The position numbers and the translations under genes are program-made. This document shows positions 12,300 through 24,616 of a stretch of DNA of 64,000 nucleotides, in pieces. A model generated the notes under the pieces. That model ran no database searches and was not told the DNA's origin. It saw only the letters and a list, made by a program, of their open reading frames with translations. Each line of letters begins with the position of its first letter. Within the stretch, counting starts at the first letter, position 1. The stretch lies in the NCBI GenBank assembly GCA_021464245.1, contig JADCRB010000103.1, positions 62,001-126,000 of the forward strand. The letters are read 5' to 3'. The stretch is from Carallia brachiata (lineage: Eukaryota; Streptophyta; Magnoliopsida; Malpighiales; Rhizophoraceae).

Positions 12300-13290
12300 G
12301 TCTTATCAAAACTATCACAGATGAGAGAACATAGTATTACCAAAAATCCACATCTCAATTCTGACCCAAAAACTTGCTCTTTTAGAATTCCAAACAAGAT
12401 ATATGTGTCTAGTACCTCCTAACCAAAAATCAACTCGATCGGACCACAAATCACTTTTTGGTTGTGAAGTTGATCAAAATTTTATGCAGAAAATCGTCTA
12501 GAACACTGACCCATGGAAACTGATAAAAACATAGACTTGCATTGCATAAAATTTGATATCTACCATTCAGAATCAAGTGCCAGATCTAAATCTATGTACC
12601 CAAATGATAACAAGCCAATTGCCCCTGAAACAAAACTCTTAAATCAGTAGAGCCTCGTAGATATCTCAGTATCTACTTTATTGTATTTCAGTGCTCCTTT
12701 CTAGGATTTGAAAGGAATCGGCTAACTATGCTAATTGTATATGCTATTTGGTCTTATGCACACCATGATATATATCAAACTACCAATTGTTGATACATAA
12801 GGGACTCTTTACATCTCTTCCTTCTCTTTCTCTATCGAAAGACACTAGTTAATAGATAATATAAAGTGTGTTGCAAGGGGAGAACTAACCACTTTATCCT
12901 TATCCACATTAAACCTCTAGGGCACCTTCTTAATGTACTACTCTTGCAACAAATACAACTTTTTTTTTTTATCCCAAATTATAGACATGCAAGGATCTTT
13001 AATCGAACCACGGATAATTGTTTATCAACACGATTTTACCAAAACTGTCATAGATGAGAATATAGAGTATTACAAGAAATTTGAGTCTTGGTTCTGACCT
13101 AAAAACTTGGCCTTGCAGAATTGAAAAAAACGATCCAACCATCCACAATCAAGATATATGTGTCTAGTAACTCCTAACTACAAATCACCTTCCGATTGTA
13201 AGATTGATAAAAAATGCATGCAGAAAAATGTCTCGAGCACTGACCCATGGAAACGTATTAATACACAGACTTGAAGTCCACGAATCTCCA
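12300..13290. repeat. Pair of diverged direct repeats, about 720 bp apart
   Basis: Sequence around 12300-12560 recurs, diverged, around 13030-13290. Shared blocks include CACAGATGAGA/CATAGATGAGA, TTCTGACC.AAAAACTTG, AAGATATATGTGTCTAGTA, TCCTAAC.A.AAATCA and CACTGACCCATGGAAAC. It reads as non-coding retroelement-derived DNA, and similar phrases occur in the non-coding part of the Copia element at 46.6-47.2 kb. The element type is not determined. Confidence 0.55.
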
Positions 13291-13712
13291 CAGTTCATTA
13301 TCAAATACTATATGTTCTCTGTCAGTCTACCAAATTTAGTCTCGATTAGACAATGACTCGCCTACTAATTGTGAGGAAGAAGATAACTGCCTCCACCTGA
13401 AATTTTTAGACCATTTCTCAATTTCTCTCTTTCTCTCTAATATGTTGTTTTCTCTCACAAAATTAGGTTTCATAGTTGCTAACATGGTATAAATATGCCT
13501 CATTAAATGTATTTGGGTTTGAGTCAAATAACACTGCACTTTGGCTTTAATCAAACATAATTAGGTTTCCCCTCCATATATAAAGGGACCTCATGATACT
13601 GACAAATACTTTTAATAAGCTAAGGATAATGAGTTCTTATACTACATTTGAACTCAAAATGTAGTTAATAGACAATGAAATGCAACTAAATAGATAGATA
13701 ATTAAGAGTCAA

Positions 13713-13840
13713 AAGTTTTATTTGAGTAATAATTCAATGATAGCAAATATACCAACAGATCTAATGACCGATATAAAGTTTTATTTGAGTAATAATTCAA
13801 TGATAGCAAATATACCAATAGATCTGATGACCGATATATC
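13713..13840. repeat. 63-bp tandem duplication
   Basis: A unit starting GTTTTATTTGAGTAATAATT occurs at 13715 and again at 13778, nearly identical (a few substitutions such as CAACAG/CAATAG). It is a recent local duplication in non-coding DNA. Confidence 0.85.
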
Positions 13841-14540
13841 AATAATGAATCTTTTTTTTCTCAAAAAAAAAAATGATCAATAGCACATGTCAATGTCCGT
13901 ATGGAGAACAATGATTTGAAAAGCTGCAATGCAAAATTGTTCCATGAGGGCAAAAATAGCTTAATACTTGTGCTTTAATAATGTAAACCACGTGTATACA
14001 ATAATTTTAAAATTTATTTAAATTATAATTTTCATTTTAATAAAATCCTAAAAAAGACTACGATCATTGAAATTTTAATTCTGTTAAGATCGTAAGAAAG
14101 ACTATAATTTTTGAAAATTTATTGAATTAAAAAAAATCCAAATTTTCATAATTAAACTTTTGAGAATCTAAGGGCTATGTAAGTAAGTGTATTTTCTATA
14201 CCCTCGTAATTATGTTTTATATACAAATTTGGTTCCTTTTTTGGGTCTAAAACCCCCAATATTCAAAAGTCACGTTAAGTTTCGACTAATCTCAAATCGA
14301 GCCGAGTGGCTTTACAAGAAGGGAACTCCCACCACTGTTTTTTTTTTTTTTTTCCTTTTTACATAATAATAACAAGACATAAATAAACACGGAAATGAAC
14401 TTTTGGGCCCAAAGCTCAAACAAAGAGAAGAAAAGGTTAAAACTTTTGGGTTAGGCCCAAAATGCTTAAACCCAAGCAACACAAAATGCCCAAACTTGGT
14501 AACCTCACCTGAATCACGGCTGCAGTGCTACTACTTACTT
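13841..14540. other. Intergenic DNA before SmD2
   Basis: No gene is supported. GC content rises towards the SmD2 promoter after about 14500. Confidence 0.45.
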
Positions 14541-14545
14541 ACAAC

Positions 14546-14617
14546 TAGGGTTTTAAAATCAGATCGCGGCCGCCACCCCCTCTAAACCTCCCATCCAAAG
14601 CTCCGCGCTTATAAAAG
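14546..14617 (+). promoter_or_regulatory. SmD2 promoter with telo-box and TATA box
   Basis: TAGGGTTTT at 14546-14554 is a telo-box (AAACCCTA on the other strand), common upstream of plant ribosomal and translation or RNA-processing genes. TTATAAAAG at 14609-14617 is a good TATA box, placing the start of transcription near 14640. A donor CCAG|GTCGTT at 14706/14707 would end a non-coding first exon. Confidence 0.6.
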
Positions 14618-16216
14618 TTAGACACGCTAACGCGCTGCAGTCGACGCATCGCCTGCCGCTTACTCGGTTGCGCCTCCGTCGCTTTTCGAAGCACGCACCA
14701 CACCAGGTCGTTCCTTAATTCCCGTCGGTTATATTCTTTGTTTTATGATAGTGTGACTTGTCGTTCTTGTGCTTCCGTTTCCTTTTTTTTTTTTGGAATG
14801 GCTGATGTGTGTTCAATTTGTTTAAATTTTAATTTTGGTTTCGGATTTTGGTTCTAATTGATGTGGGCTTTAAGGGGATGATTTTTGTATGATTCTTGAA
14901 ATTGAAATGCGTTGCCTCTGAGGATGATGATTTTATATAACTTTCGTTCTTCCGAGATGTTCCATGCGGAAATCTTTTTTTTGGAGACCTGAACTGAAGA
15001 GGCTTTGTTTTGATCCATTTTACTATCAATAATGAAATTTTCGTTTATTTTTATTTTATCCAATTTTTCTTTTTAAACAGTGAGCCTTTGTGTAACTGTA
15101 AGGGTTCCAATCTTGGAAACAGCCTTTTATTGAGAGCTGTATAATGGACTCTTTCCCCCATACCCCGCAAATGTGGGAGTCTCGGAGGCCTTTTTTTTTC
15201 TTTTTGACGTTTTTTCTTATTTTCCGCAGGATCTCTTAAATAACGAAAACAAATTGTGATTGTGAACATTCTTGTGCTTTAGAGTTTGTAGCTTATCTTT
15301 TTGATGGTGATCTTCTGGCACCTTTCTCCTTTTGCTGGAACAAATTGTGAAAATTGGTCCCGGTGAATCTGTTAGTCCATTTTGTTTGTCATTGCCCTAA
15401 TTCTTGGATATCATTATCAGCTTTAAACTTCCCTTGGAGGAAGTATGAAGTTTTCCTCTTAAGGGGTAATTTTATTTTATCTGTTTGTCCAGTTATTCTC
15501 TTTTGCAAGAAAAAAAGTCGATATTCAGACATTGTCTTTTCTGTCCGAATGGATAGAACTAATTGTTTTCAAAATTCAGCTGAACTTAGAGTAAAAATAC
15601 ATAATGAAGATCTTATTTTAACCCCTTATGATGTACATGCCAAAAACTTTCGTTCTCCTGAGCATCAATGTGCTGAAAGAATTATGGAGACCTGAGCTGA
15701 AGGGTTATAATTTTGATCTTCAGAGTTAGTTCTTGTCACTGAAATAGTCTTTGTGCACTCTTTTTTCCCTTTGTTTTGGTAAGATATATGACAGCAATAT
15801 TTTGATTGCCAAGTTTGGAAAAGTTCAACATGATGGTATGGTGTAAATATATTCTGGGTTCACTCTGTTAATATGCAAGTTCTCATGGTTCTATTTGGTA
15901 ATATTTTATTGACTGAAAAATCTCGAAAGCAAATTCTCTTTTGCTTCCTGTTCTTGAGCATGAGAGTGTGAATTTATAAATGGGTTTTGGTTGGTGTCCT
16001 ATCTTCTTTGTTATATTCATACAAGATGTCGCGAACTCGGTATGGACAATGTGGAATGATCTAATTGATAATGTGCTGTCAAATGTTTTGTGCTAAGCCA
16101 TGACTGTGACCATCTATTTATTCTTTTCATTTTTTTTCCTTTTTGGTTAATCATTCTCTGCTGATGGTTTCAGGTTCTGCTGAAGGAATCACCATATAGC
16201 ACGTCTTTCTCACAAG

Positions 16217-17322
16217 ATGAGGTACTGATTGTCCGTCTTTTGTTTTTCCTTTATTTGATTATTATTTTCGATGTCACTTGTTTTGTAGTTGAGCTTTTGA
16301 TTTTCTTGAATTCTAACGACTATTTGCTCTGTTTTTTTTCCTAATCCCACTGTGTCTTTGCTTCCCAGCCGGCCAATGGAGGAAGATGTAAGTTCTGCTG
16401 AATTCTGGCATATTTATTTTTTTATTTTTTGTTGTTTTGTTGATCATATCTTTTGTTCTGCCTTTCACTTCGATGTTGGTTTGCAATATTAAGTAAGCCC
16501 GCTTTTGCTGTGAAATCTTTAAGTACTTAATCTTCCAGTTTGGAAAGTTTTTCTTCTGTCGTCTGTCATTTTTCCTTATTTTCTATGTCCCTTACTCTGG
16601 TAATTGTTTTTAGTTTATTCTCTAGTTTTCTCATTTTTCTCAATGTTCGTACCTCCTCCCTTGCCAAACCATCAAACTCTTGTTGTAGTTTAAGCTGTTA
16701 ATTAGAGTGTAATGTTGCTGCTTTTTGTTTCTTTTTTCCCTTGGTGCTTATGTATGTTATTTGTTGCAGGGTGGCAAGAAAGAGGAGGAGGAGTTCAACA
16801 CAGGACCGCTTTCTGTGCTCATGATGAGTGTTAAAAATAATACTCAGGTAATTGTCTTATGGTCCTGTACTCTCAACTGTGAAATTGCCGACTGTCATTT
16901 ATAGTTCTAAACTTTCGAAATATCTGCTACACTTTTGAATGATCTGGGCCTTATTATTTAGATGTTGTGTAGCAGTTGACTCATTGGAATTTATTTTCTT
17001 TGCTGCTCCTTATAGGTGCTCATTAACTGTCGGAACAACAAAAAACTTCTTGGTCGTGTGAGAGCCTTTGATAGACACTGCAATATGGTTCTCGAAAATG
17101 TTAGAGAGATGTGGACTGAGGTTGGCTGCAAAAGGATTGTGTTCTTGATGTTTCTATGACCTTTATTGAGGGATGTCACTGACAGAAGTATTACTTGTTT
17201 TGCAGGTGCCAAAAACAGGGAAGGGCAAGAAGAAGGCCCAACCAGTCAACAAGGACAGATTCATCAGCAAGATGTTTCTCCGTGGTGATTCTGTGATTAT
17301 CGTTCTCAGGAACCCTAAATGA
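16217..17322 (+). CDS. SmD2: Small nuclear ribonucleoprotein Sm D2
   Basis: Coding exons are 16217-16221, 16369-16387, 16770-16847, 17016-17120 and 17206-17322, totalling 324 nt or 107 residues, the usual SmD2 size. The ATG exon (16174-16221) follows a 5'UTR intron of about 1.47 kb. The protein begins MSRPMEED and contains the Sm1 motif ([20 protein letters not shown], then HCNMVLENV) and the Sm2 motif ([13 protein letters not shown]). A lysine-rich insert (GKGKKKAQ) sits between them, as in other SmD2 proteins. SmD2 is part of the heptameric Sm ring that binds U1, U2, U4 and U5 snRNAs in the spliceosome. All introns are GT-AG and in phase, and I see no defects. Confidence 0.97.
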
Positions 17323-17756
17323 GTCTGTGTGGCTTGTTAGTGGTAGGATCCTCTGCTTGGAAGTGGACAGTTCTTATGAGGAGATAAAAAGGATTTTGTA
17401 TCCAGAAAATTGTCTTAACCCTTCGGAGTTTGGACTGTGTTTGAGGAACATTGCTCAATTTGATCCTGTTAGAAACGGGAATATGGATTAAAATATGTTT
17501 TGGGTAGGAAAGCCAAATTGGAGCTGGTTTACCGTGTGTTTGTAACTGATGTAGATATTTAGTTAGCATATTGTTTGACTAGACGGAATCTTACTCATAT
17601 TACATTGTTACTGTTTTGTTTCTTAATATCTCCCTCCACCTTTTCCTTAATTTGCACTTCGTAGATGTTTAAACAGAATCAGATATATTGGAAGTAATGA
17701 GTGCTGAAGCGATAACTGGTCACCTAATGTGCTGTCCCCTACCTGTGTGCAGTGGC

Positions 17757-18212
17757 GATCCTAATCTGTCCAATCAGCCTAAAATTGCTCAATATTAATC
17801 GTAAGGTGGATAAAAGTGCAGTAATTTTATTCAATTTGTCATAATTTATCAGTTTTGAAATTATATATAATCTGAGCAAAAAGTAACACGGCCCTATACT
17901 TATTGGGTGTTCCTAATCTGTTCAACTCGCCTAAAATTGCTCAATATTAATCGGAAGGTGGATAAAAGTGCAGAAATTTTATTCAATCTGTCATAATTTA
18001 TCGGTTTGGAAATCATATATAAACTGAGCATAAAGGAACACGGTCCTATACTTAGTGGTCGTTCCTGATCTGTTCAATCGACCTAAAATTGCTCAATATT
18101 AATCGGAAGGTGGATAAAAGTGCAGAAATTTTACACAATCTGCCATAATTTATCAGTTTTGAAATTATATATAATCTAAGCAAAAAATAACACGGTCCTA
18201 TACTTATAGGGT
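17757..18212. repeat. Three tandem copies of a 152-bp repeat
   Basis: The anchor GCTCAATATTAATCG occurs at 17787, 17939 and 18091, exactly 152 bases apart. Each unit also contains AGGTGGATAAAAGTGCAG and CCTATACTTA. The copies differ by scattered substitutions. The array starts about 430 bases after the SmD2 stop codon. It has no coding potential. Confidence 0.92.
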
Positions 18213-21132
18213 ATATTATATATTATCCTACGCGTACCAAACATATTTTATTGAATACTTATGCATTTGTCAGTGATATTTTGCTTTTCTTTCTTTTTCT
18301 TGTTATTTTGTCAAAGTATTTTTGTTTTTTTTAACATTCTCATATTGCATTTCTAGGGTGGTTTTTTTCTTTTTTTTTTTTGGGGTGGGGGGGAGGAGAG
18401 CGCGGGGTGGTGGTTATGTTTCTCTTTCTGCAGCTTGTGAAGTTCCAATTACGTTGAGATTTTGCGGAATAGGACCTGGATAGAATTAGTAGTGCATGTA
18501 TTGAAGCTCCGAGCTTACTGAGATCTTAAAACGTTTAATGTAACGTAAGTGAGTGCAAGCAGCTTGTTTTTGCATAATTGATATTCTTTTATCTGATTTT
18601 TTTTTTCCTCTTCTAAAGGCCAATAGCTTTTTTCTTTTTTTCATTAGATTTTTTAAATGTAAACTAACTAATTAGGAGAGAAAAAAGATAATTAAGAAGA
18701 TTAGAGATTCTTCTTTTTTGTAGATATATTGTTAATGTCATTTAAATTACAAAATTTACAACTTTTTTTTTTTTTCTTGATCTTGTTAAACATAATCTTT
18801 TTCCTGAATTTTTGGACAAATGCAATTAACTCCAGTCTTTTTGATTTGTCAATTGACACAATTAAGTCCAGTCTTATGATTTGTCAGTTGACACGCCCTC
18901 AAATAGGCTACATGCTACACTTGCCATTTTTAAGAACATAGGAGAGCTTTTAACAAGTATTATTATAATATTAAAGAAATTTGTAACTGAAATTTTATTC
19001 AAATATAATTAGATTTTAATTTTTTATAATTACTGTAATATTTTTTTAGATAAAAAATAATAAAATGTGCATTTTAAAAAAAATATATCACAATAATTAC
19101 AAAAAAAAAATCAAGACATTTTTTCAATTAGATAAAAATTCAGACATTAATCGTTCGGTATTGTACTTTTTTTTTTTTCTTTGGTTTACTTGTACCTTTT
19201 CTTTTCTGCACGGAATTTCACGGTTACAATAGTAATATAGAAAGCCCTTTTATGGTGTCAACCTGCAGCGTCTTGTTATGTTGCTTAATGCTTCTTGCTC
19301 TGTTCTCATGTTGCTCGTTGCCCTGCGGCTTACTTTCCTTGATATATCTATTTTTTTATTGTTTAACGAACTAGTGAAGTTATAAGTTGCATCTACTGTC
19401 CCGTTATTGTGATATGTTACAGAATTTAATTTGATTTGGGTTCCCATGTCTTGTTTGATTATGTGTCTATGTTATGCATGTCTTAGCATTTTTATATATT
19501 TATTTTATTTTTTGAGCCAAGTTGTCGCATTATTTGGAACAAAATAGACACTGTCTCGATCAACAATCAAATTGTCCACTTGGGCAATTAGAAAATTTTA
19601 TTGTTTGGTCGGGGATTAAAATTTAGAGAAATTGGTAAGTGGTTTGGACCTAGAATTCTCGTTCAAACCACCCAATCAAATACACGAATACTATACCTGT
19701 ATGCGATCTGCCAGTGCCTTCGGGAGGCTGATTTTATAAAGGAAAATAATTAGATAATTACGGCTCCTAAGTACAGAAGAGCTGTAGTCCCTTTATTTTG
19801 GAGATCCCATCCTCTAAATTAAGAGGACCCTAACGACCTCATATGTACATATTGCATAAATCAGAAGTGAACTTTATTTATTGGCCATCCAAATTGCTGT
19901 ATTGATTACAAGAGTTGTAGGCATATGGAAAGTGGCCATCAAAGGAGAATAATAAACAAAAAGAAGAGAAAAATAAAAGCAAGAACTAAAACTGACGACA
20001 ATTGATCAAAGAGCTCGAGCTTGACAAACGGGTAAATAAAATTCATCCATTACTACCATCCAAATTGGGTTTGAGAGGATAAACCCTTATTTCATAAATA
20101 AAAGTCCTCAGAGCTTGAACATTTGTTCAGCTGATTAAAGTGGTTGTCTCTTAACCAGTAGGTAGAGAGTTCAAATTCTACTAAACTTCATTTCTCTTTT
20201 CCCAAATATTCAATATAGCTCTTCATAGTAAAAAAAAAAAAAAAAAAAAAAGTCCTCGTCCTCGAAGGTCTCACTTCAGTGTATATAATTAACATGCACT
20301 TGGCATCCAGTACAAGTGAACACAATCCTTATTGCATGGATGTCAATTGGGAACTCACCCACAAATCTGAAAACAACTGCAAACCACCGCAGAGAAGGCG
20401 AAAAGAGCACGAACTGGACTAAATAAAATCTTAAGCTTCGTATGACTGAATCCACAAATTGTGAAACTGAAAATGGAGAGAAATTGAGTGAGCATAAATC
20501 TTTATGTTGTGATAAATAGAGTTTATTTGAAATAAAAAATAATAGAATAAATTTGTATAATGTGAAATTATGAGTGAATTATACTAAAAATATAAGTCAA
20601 AATACATATCACCTAAAAAAAAAAAAGAGGACTAAGACTCTGGGATAACCAATGGCAATTTGCGAAAAAAATGTAGTAATAGCAGAATATGAAACTAGAT
20701 AACGATCCCTCTGCTGATAATAATCGAGGTGGGGATGTTTGTGCATGGTGCAGACCTCTTTTCATATAATGGCTTGATGCATATGTGCACAACAGAGGTA
20801 CAAATGCAACCAATCTTGATATGAGAAAATGTTGGTGAACATAGAGATTTAACTAAAGAATAACCATATTGAGCTGGCAAGCAGTACACACAAAATAAAA
20901 ATTATATATTTTTTTTGAGAATAAATGTGCTTTTTAGAGGGAAATTTTGAATTTTTTACAAAAATATTTATTGTGGGATCGACATGCCAATTTATCTCAA
21001 ATCTTCCTCTGATTACTTCTTTCTGCCCACCAAACTATGTTCTATTGATATTGTCACAGAAGAAGCTAGGAACGGTTGTCCACTCATGAGGCAAGTTACC
21101 TTCCCACCCAGAAGTCCAGGCATAGTTATTGC
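18213..21132. other. Gene-poor AT-rich DNA
   Basis: No supported gene. It contains a G-rich patch near 18380-18410 and a long A tract near 20230-20250. Confidence 0.5.
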
Positions 21133-24100
21133 TCAATTGTTGGGATTCAAGCCATTCCCGCCCTGCAGCAATGGAAGAGAAGGAAAATTGAGATTATTGA
21201 AGCAGTTCTTATACTTTTCGACAAAAGATGAAGTTCATGAGCCAATACATTACTATTTGTGCAGTTAAGGACAATGACAATATGGTTCATCATACTCAAT
21301 ATATGTTGTAAATCTAGCAAGAGCAAGCAGAATCGGTCTAAATTCACCTGAGGAGGATTGTTGATGGGATTAGGCTGTTCAATGGCACTGTGAAATAGAT
21401 GAGGTCTGCTTCTACAATCCTCGCTCAACTGATCCCACAAGCTATGCTTGCATCTGAACCATGTCAATTTCGTTGCACCACTCACGACCGAAGGAAAATC
21501 CCGCAGTCTGTCACAGTCATCAACTTTTAGTTCTTGCAATGCTGGCCACATCAATGGGATCGCACTGCCAATCCATCGCAAATTGGGTAGATTAATGAGT
21601 TCCAACTTTTTCAAGTTGGAGTCCAAGGCTGCTACTCTCCCCCTAGCATGTCGGTCACATTCAATAATTGCTTGAGCATTATAACATTTTTCAACCCGCA
21701 ACTGCTCTAATTGAGGAACCTGCCGAGCTAACTCAAGTGGCAGAATTACGCACAACCCTTGGCAGGAGTGTATGGTCAGAGTACTCAAATTTGCAAGGCT
21801 TAACCCTCCAAGCTGGCCCTCGAAAATTGTAATTAGATTCCTCAAGTTAAATAAATGAAGTCTTTCCAATTCTGGAAGAAGAACAGCTCCAGTGTTATTG
21901 TCTGTCCTATTGATACTCCTCATTTTATGGCAGGCCTCAATTGCACAAATCTTCAACCCTGCCATGTTTTCTACTCCAAGGTCTGTTAAATGCTCAGTAA
22001 TTTGATTACCAAACAATTGAAAGGTGTGAGCCTGCTGGAGAATTGGTGAAATTGCTTCAAGAGGTTCTTCACGAGCAAAAATTTTCAAATGTCGTTTATA
22101 CTCCGACAGGTCTATTATATTTTCTTCCTCGAAACAACCAACAAAAATCTTGAACGATCTGAAGGGCTCGTTGTTGTTCCGCAACACACGTTCATCAATA
22201 AAATACTTCAATTTATCCACATTTGGAAAGTAGAAGCTGAGGGTTGTCAAAAACTTCAAGTTGACGAGCTCTTCAACGATTTGGTCTGCAACATCATTCC
22301 ACCAGCTTGGACAACTTTCATCTACAAAGATAGTCAATTCTTCAAGTTGATGAAGCCTAGAAATTATATTTGTTGGCTGGACAACGGTGTGATCACGGAT
22401 AAAGACTTTCTTCAACCTTGAGAAGGCACGTGACACTATGTTTGTCGCCTGCACTGTAGTCTGGTTGTTGTTGATAACATTTTCAATAAACGAAACTCTC
22501 AAGCACTTGAGACCAGACAAATTTCCAATTTCAGCAGGCCAACTAGGAATTCCAGTTCGAGAAATGTCGAGTGCTTCAAGATTTGTGAGTTCTTTGATTT
22601 CGGTTGGTAGTGCATGAAGACTAGGACAGTCATTAAGATACAGTGCTTTGAGCCGAGTTGCCTTAGAGATGGTGGATGGCACTGATGTGACTCTAGTGTA
22701 ACCCAAGTCCAAAACTTGGAGTTGGCTTTCGCGAACAAAAATCCAAGCTGGAGGTTGAACATTGTCCAATCTCTCATTTCTTTGCAGAAGCAGAGTGGAT
22801 ATCATCTGGGGACTAACCCCTTCAAGCATTTTGCTCAAGTTTTCGCATTTGAGGGAAATTCTTGTTTTACCTCCACGATCCTTCGGTGCAGGATAATTGT
22901 TTATCTCTTCGTGGCTCAATCCAACAAGCATTTTGGCTCCATCACCTGTCCTAAATGCCCATTTTCTGAACAATGGGGGCATTTTAACATACTTGGCCTT
23001 TATACTTCTCTCCAAAAGACCTCCATCTATGAGATGCTCCATTGCGTGATGTCCATCACCACGTGCTCTCCAGAATATTTGTTGATCATTGCTCCCTCCA
23101 GCCCAAGGAATAAGTTCTTCTGCCCTCCAGCACTCCATCAAATAATCAACGTAGATCTCATGGTTTTCGGGAAAAAGTGCCCCATATAAGAGGCATCCTT
23201 TTCTGGAATCATTTAATTGTTCAAAGAGGTGCTTGAACACATTGTATGCATCATCAAAGTTTCGATTATAGTGCTCTCTACATGACTGCAACTTGTCTTT
23301 ACAATCCCTCCATATTTCCTCATTCTCTCCCCGAGCTTTCAGATATAGTGCCACAGCTTTAATCAGGGAGGGATTGTTTCCACACTCCTTAGCAATCAGC
23401 TCGGCATAAGGCTTGATATTTGTACGATCCGCAACTTGACCTGCAATGTTGTTTTGGTAAGGTAAGTATCATTTTGTTAGCAGATAAGAATTACATCTAT
23501 CAATAGCAAAAGGAACTAAACTGCAATTAAGGGTATCCGTACAACCAAACAGAACTAGGAGTAAAATAACAAAGATATGATTTGTACAGGAACAAAAAAA
23601 AAAGCATTGCTAAGGAGACCAAAGCTTCGTAAGGCACTAGGTAGAGAACCTGCAATTTGGCGGAATATGTACCATGCATCTTTTCGGGACATCTCTTCTA
23701 TTGGAATTGGCTTGCCCAATCCCAAGTCCTCGCATACAAGTCTGTCTCTAGTGGCTACCACTACCTTCCCGGTAGAATGATCATCTCGAACTCCTAACTT
23801 CTTTAAATCAATTTTCTGAGCGAGTTGATCAATGAGTAGCAAATACTTCTTATCTTGCAGGGCTGTGGAAATTGTGTCTCCAAATCGGTTCGGACTTGGA
23901 ATGTCCTTCACATCTATGTCCAACTGATCCATGACACGTTTTTGCATAGTTTCCTCATTGTCATTATCTTGAACGGATATAAAGATGACGTGTTCGAAAA
24001 ACTCTCTATCCTTGCAGGCTTTGTCATGCAGGCTGTTCATTATTGTTGTCTTTCCCATCCCCAAGAAAGCACAGATGCCTATTTTCTTCAGTCCTTTGTC

Positions 24101-24616
24101 CTGCAAGAGGGTCAAGATACCATCCACATTGCGTTTAATCCAAGGCGATTTATCGATCTCTTCTGAAGACCGGAATGGCACCATTGGAGCTACGTATTTC
24201 ATTGCCTTGTCGGGAGTCATTGCACCCCTGAGAGAAGCAATTTCATCAGCCTTCTTCTTCATCTTCCTGCTGAGTTTTGCTTTCGAGTAAAAGGGATTCG
24301 TTATGAAGTGATCGCTTGTGATCTTCAAATACTTGGTCTCAAGTTCCAGAACCATATCCATCATGTCATTCACTGTTTGGAGCCAAGTCTCACATTCATC
24401 AGTCATCTTCTTCGTCTTGGTTGCTTTGCCTTTCTTTATCTCTTCCTGTACATCATTTCCTCTGGCTGCGAGGAGACGAACCTCGTTTTGAAGTCTCACC
24501 CTGTTGTCATGTAGATCATCAGCATCATCACGCCTACGCTCAACATCAGGAGCAAGTTTTACTGCCGCAGCAGTTGCTGTTGCAATAATAGGACCAACCA
24601 GCGGATCTGTAGGCAT
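21133..24616 (-). CDS. CC-NB-ARC-LRR disease resistance-like protein with degenerate NB motifs
   Basis: Exons in transcript order are 24616-23650, 23440-21348 and 21162-21133. All junctions are GT-AG and in phase, giving about 1029 residues without an internal stop. Residues 1-130 form a helical, heptad-rich N-terminus resembling the coiled-coil domain of RPS2/At4g27190-type proteins. The NB-ARC region has a P-loop ending GMGKTT (about 186-191) but lacks the usual second glycine pair. Kinase-2 reads YLLLIDQL with the second acidic residue replaced, RNBS-B reads VVVATRD, and the GLPLA site is altered to CGNNPSL. LRRs begin near residue 557 ([27 protein letters not shown]) and run to the C-terminus. 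Such proteins sense pathogen effectors in the cytosol. Loss of canonical ATP-handling residues could mean a helper or decoy role, or early decay; this is inference. Confidence 0.88.

Noticed and set aside
15354..15695. 113-codon open frame on the plus strand
   Set aside because: It lies wholly inside the long 5'UTR intron of SmD2 and has no recognisable domain.
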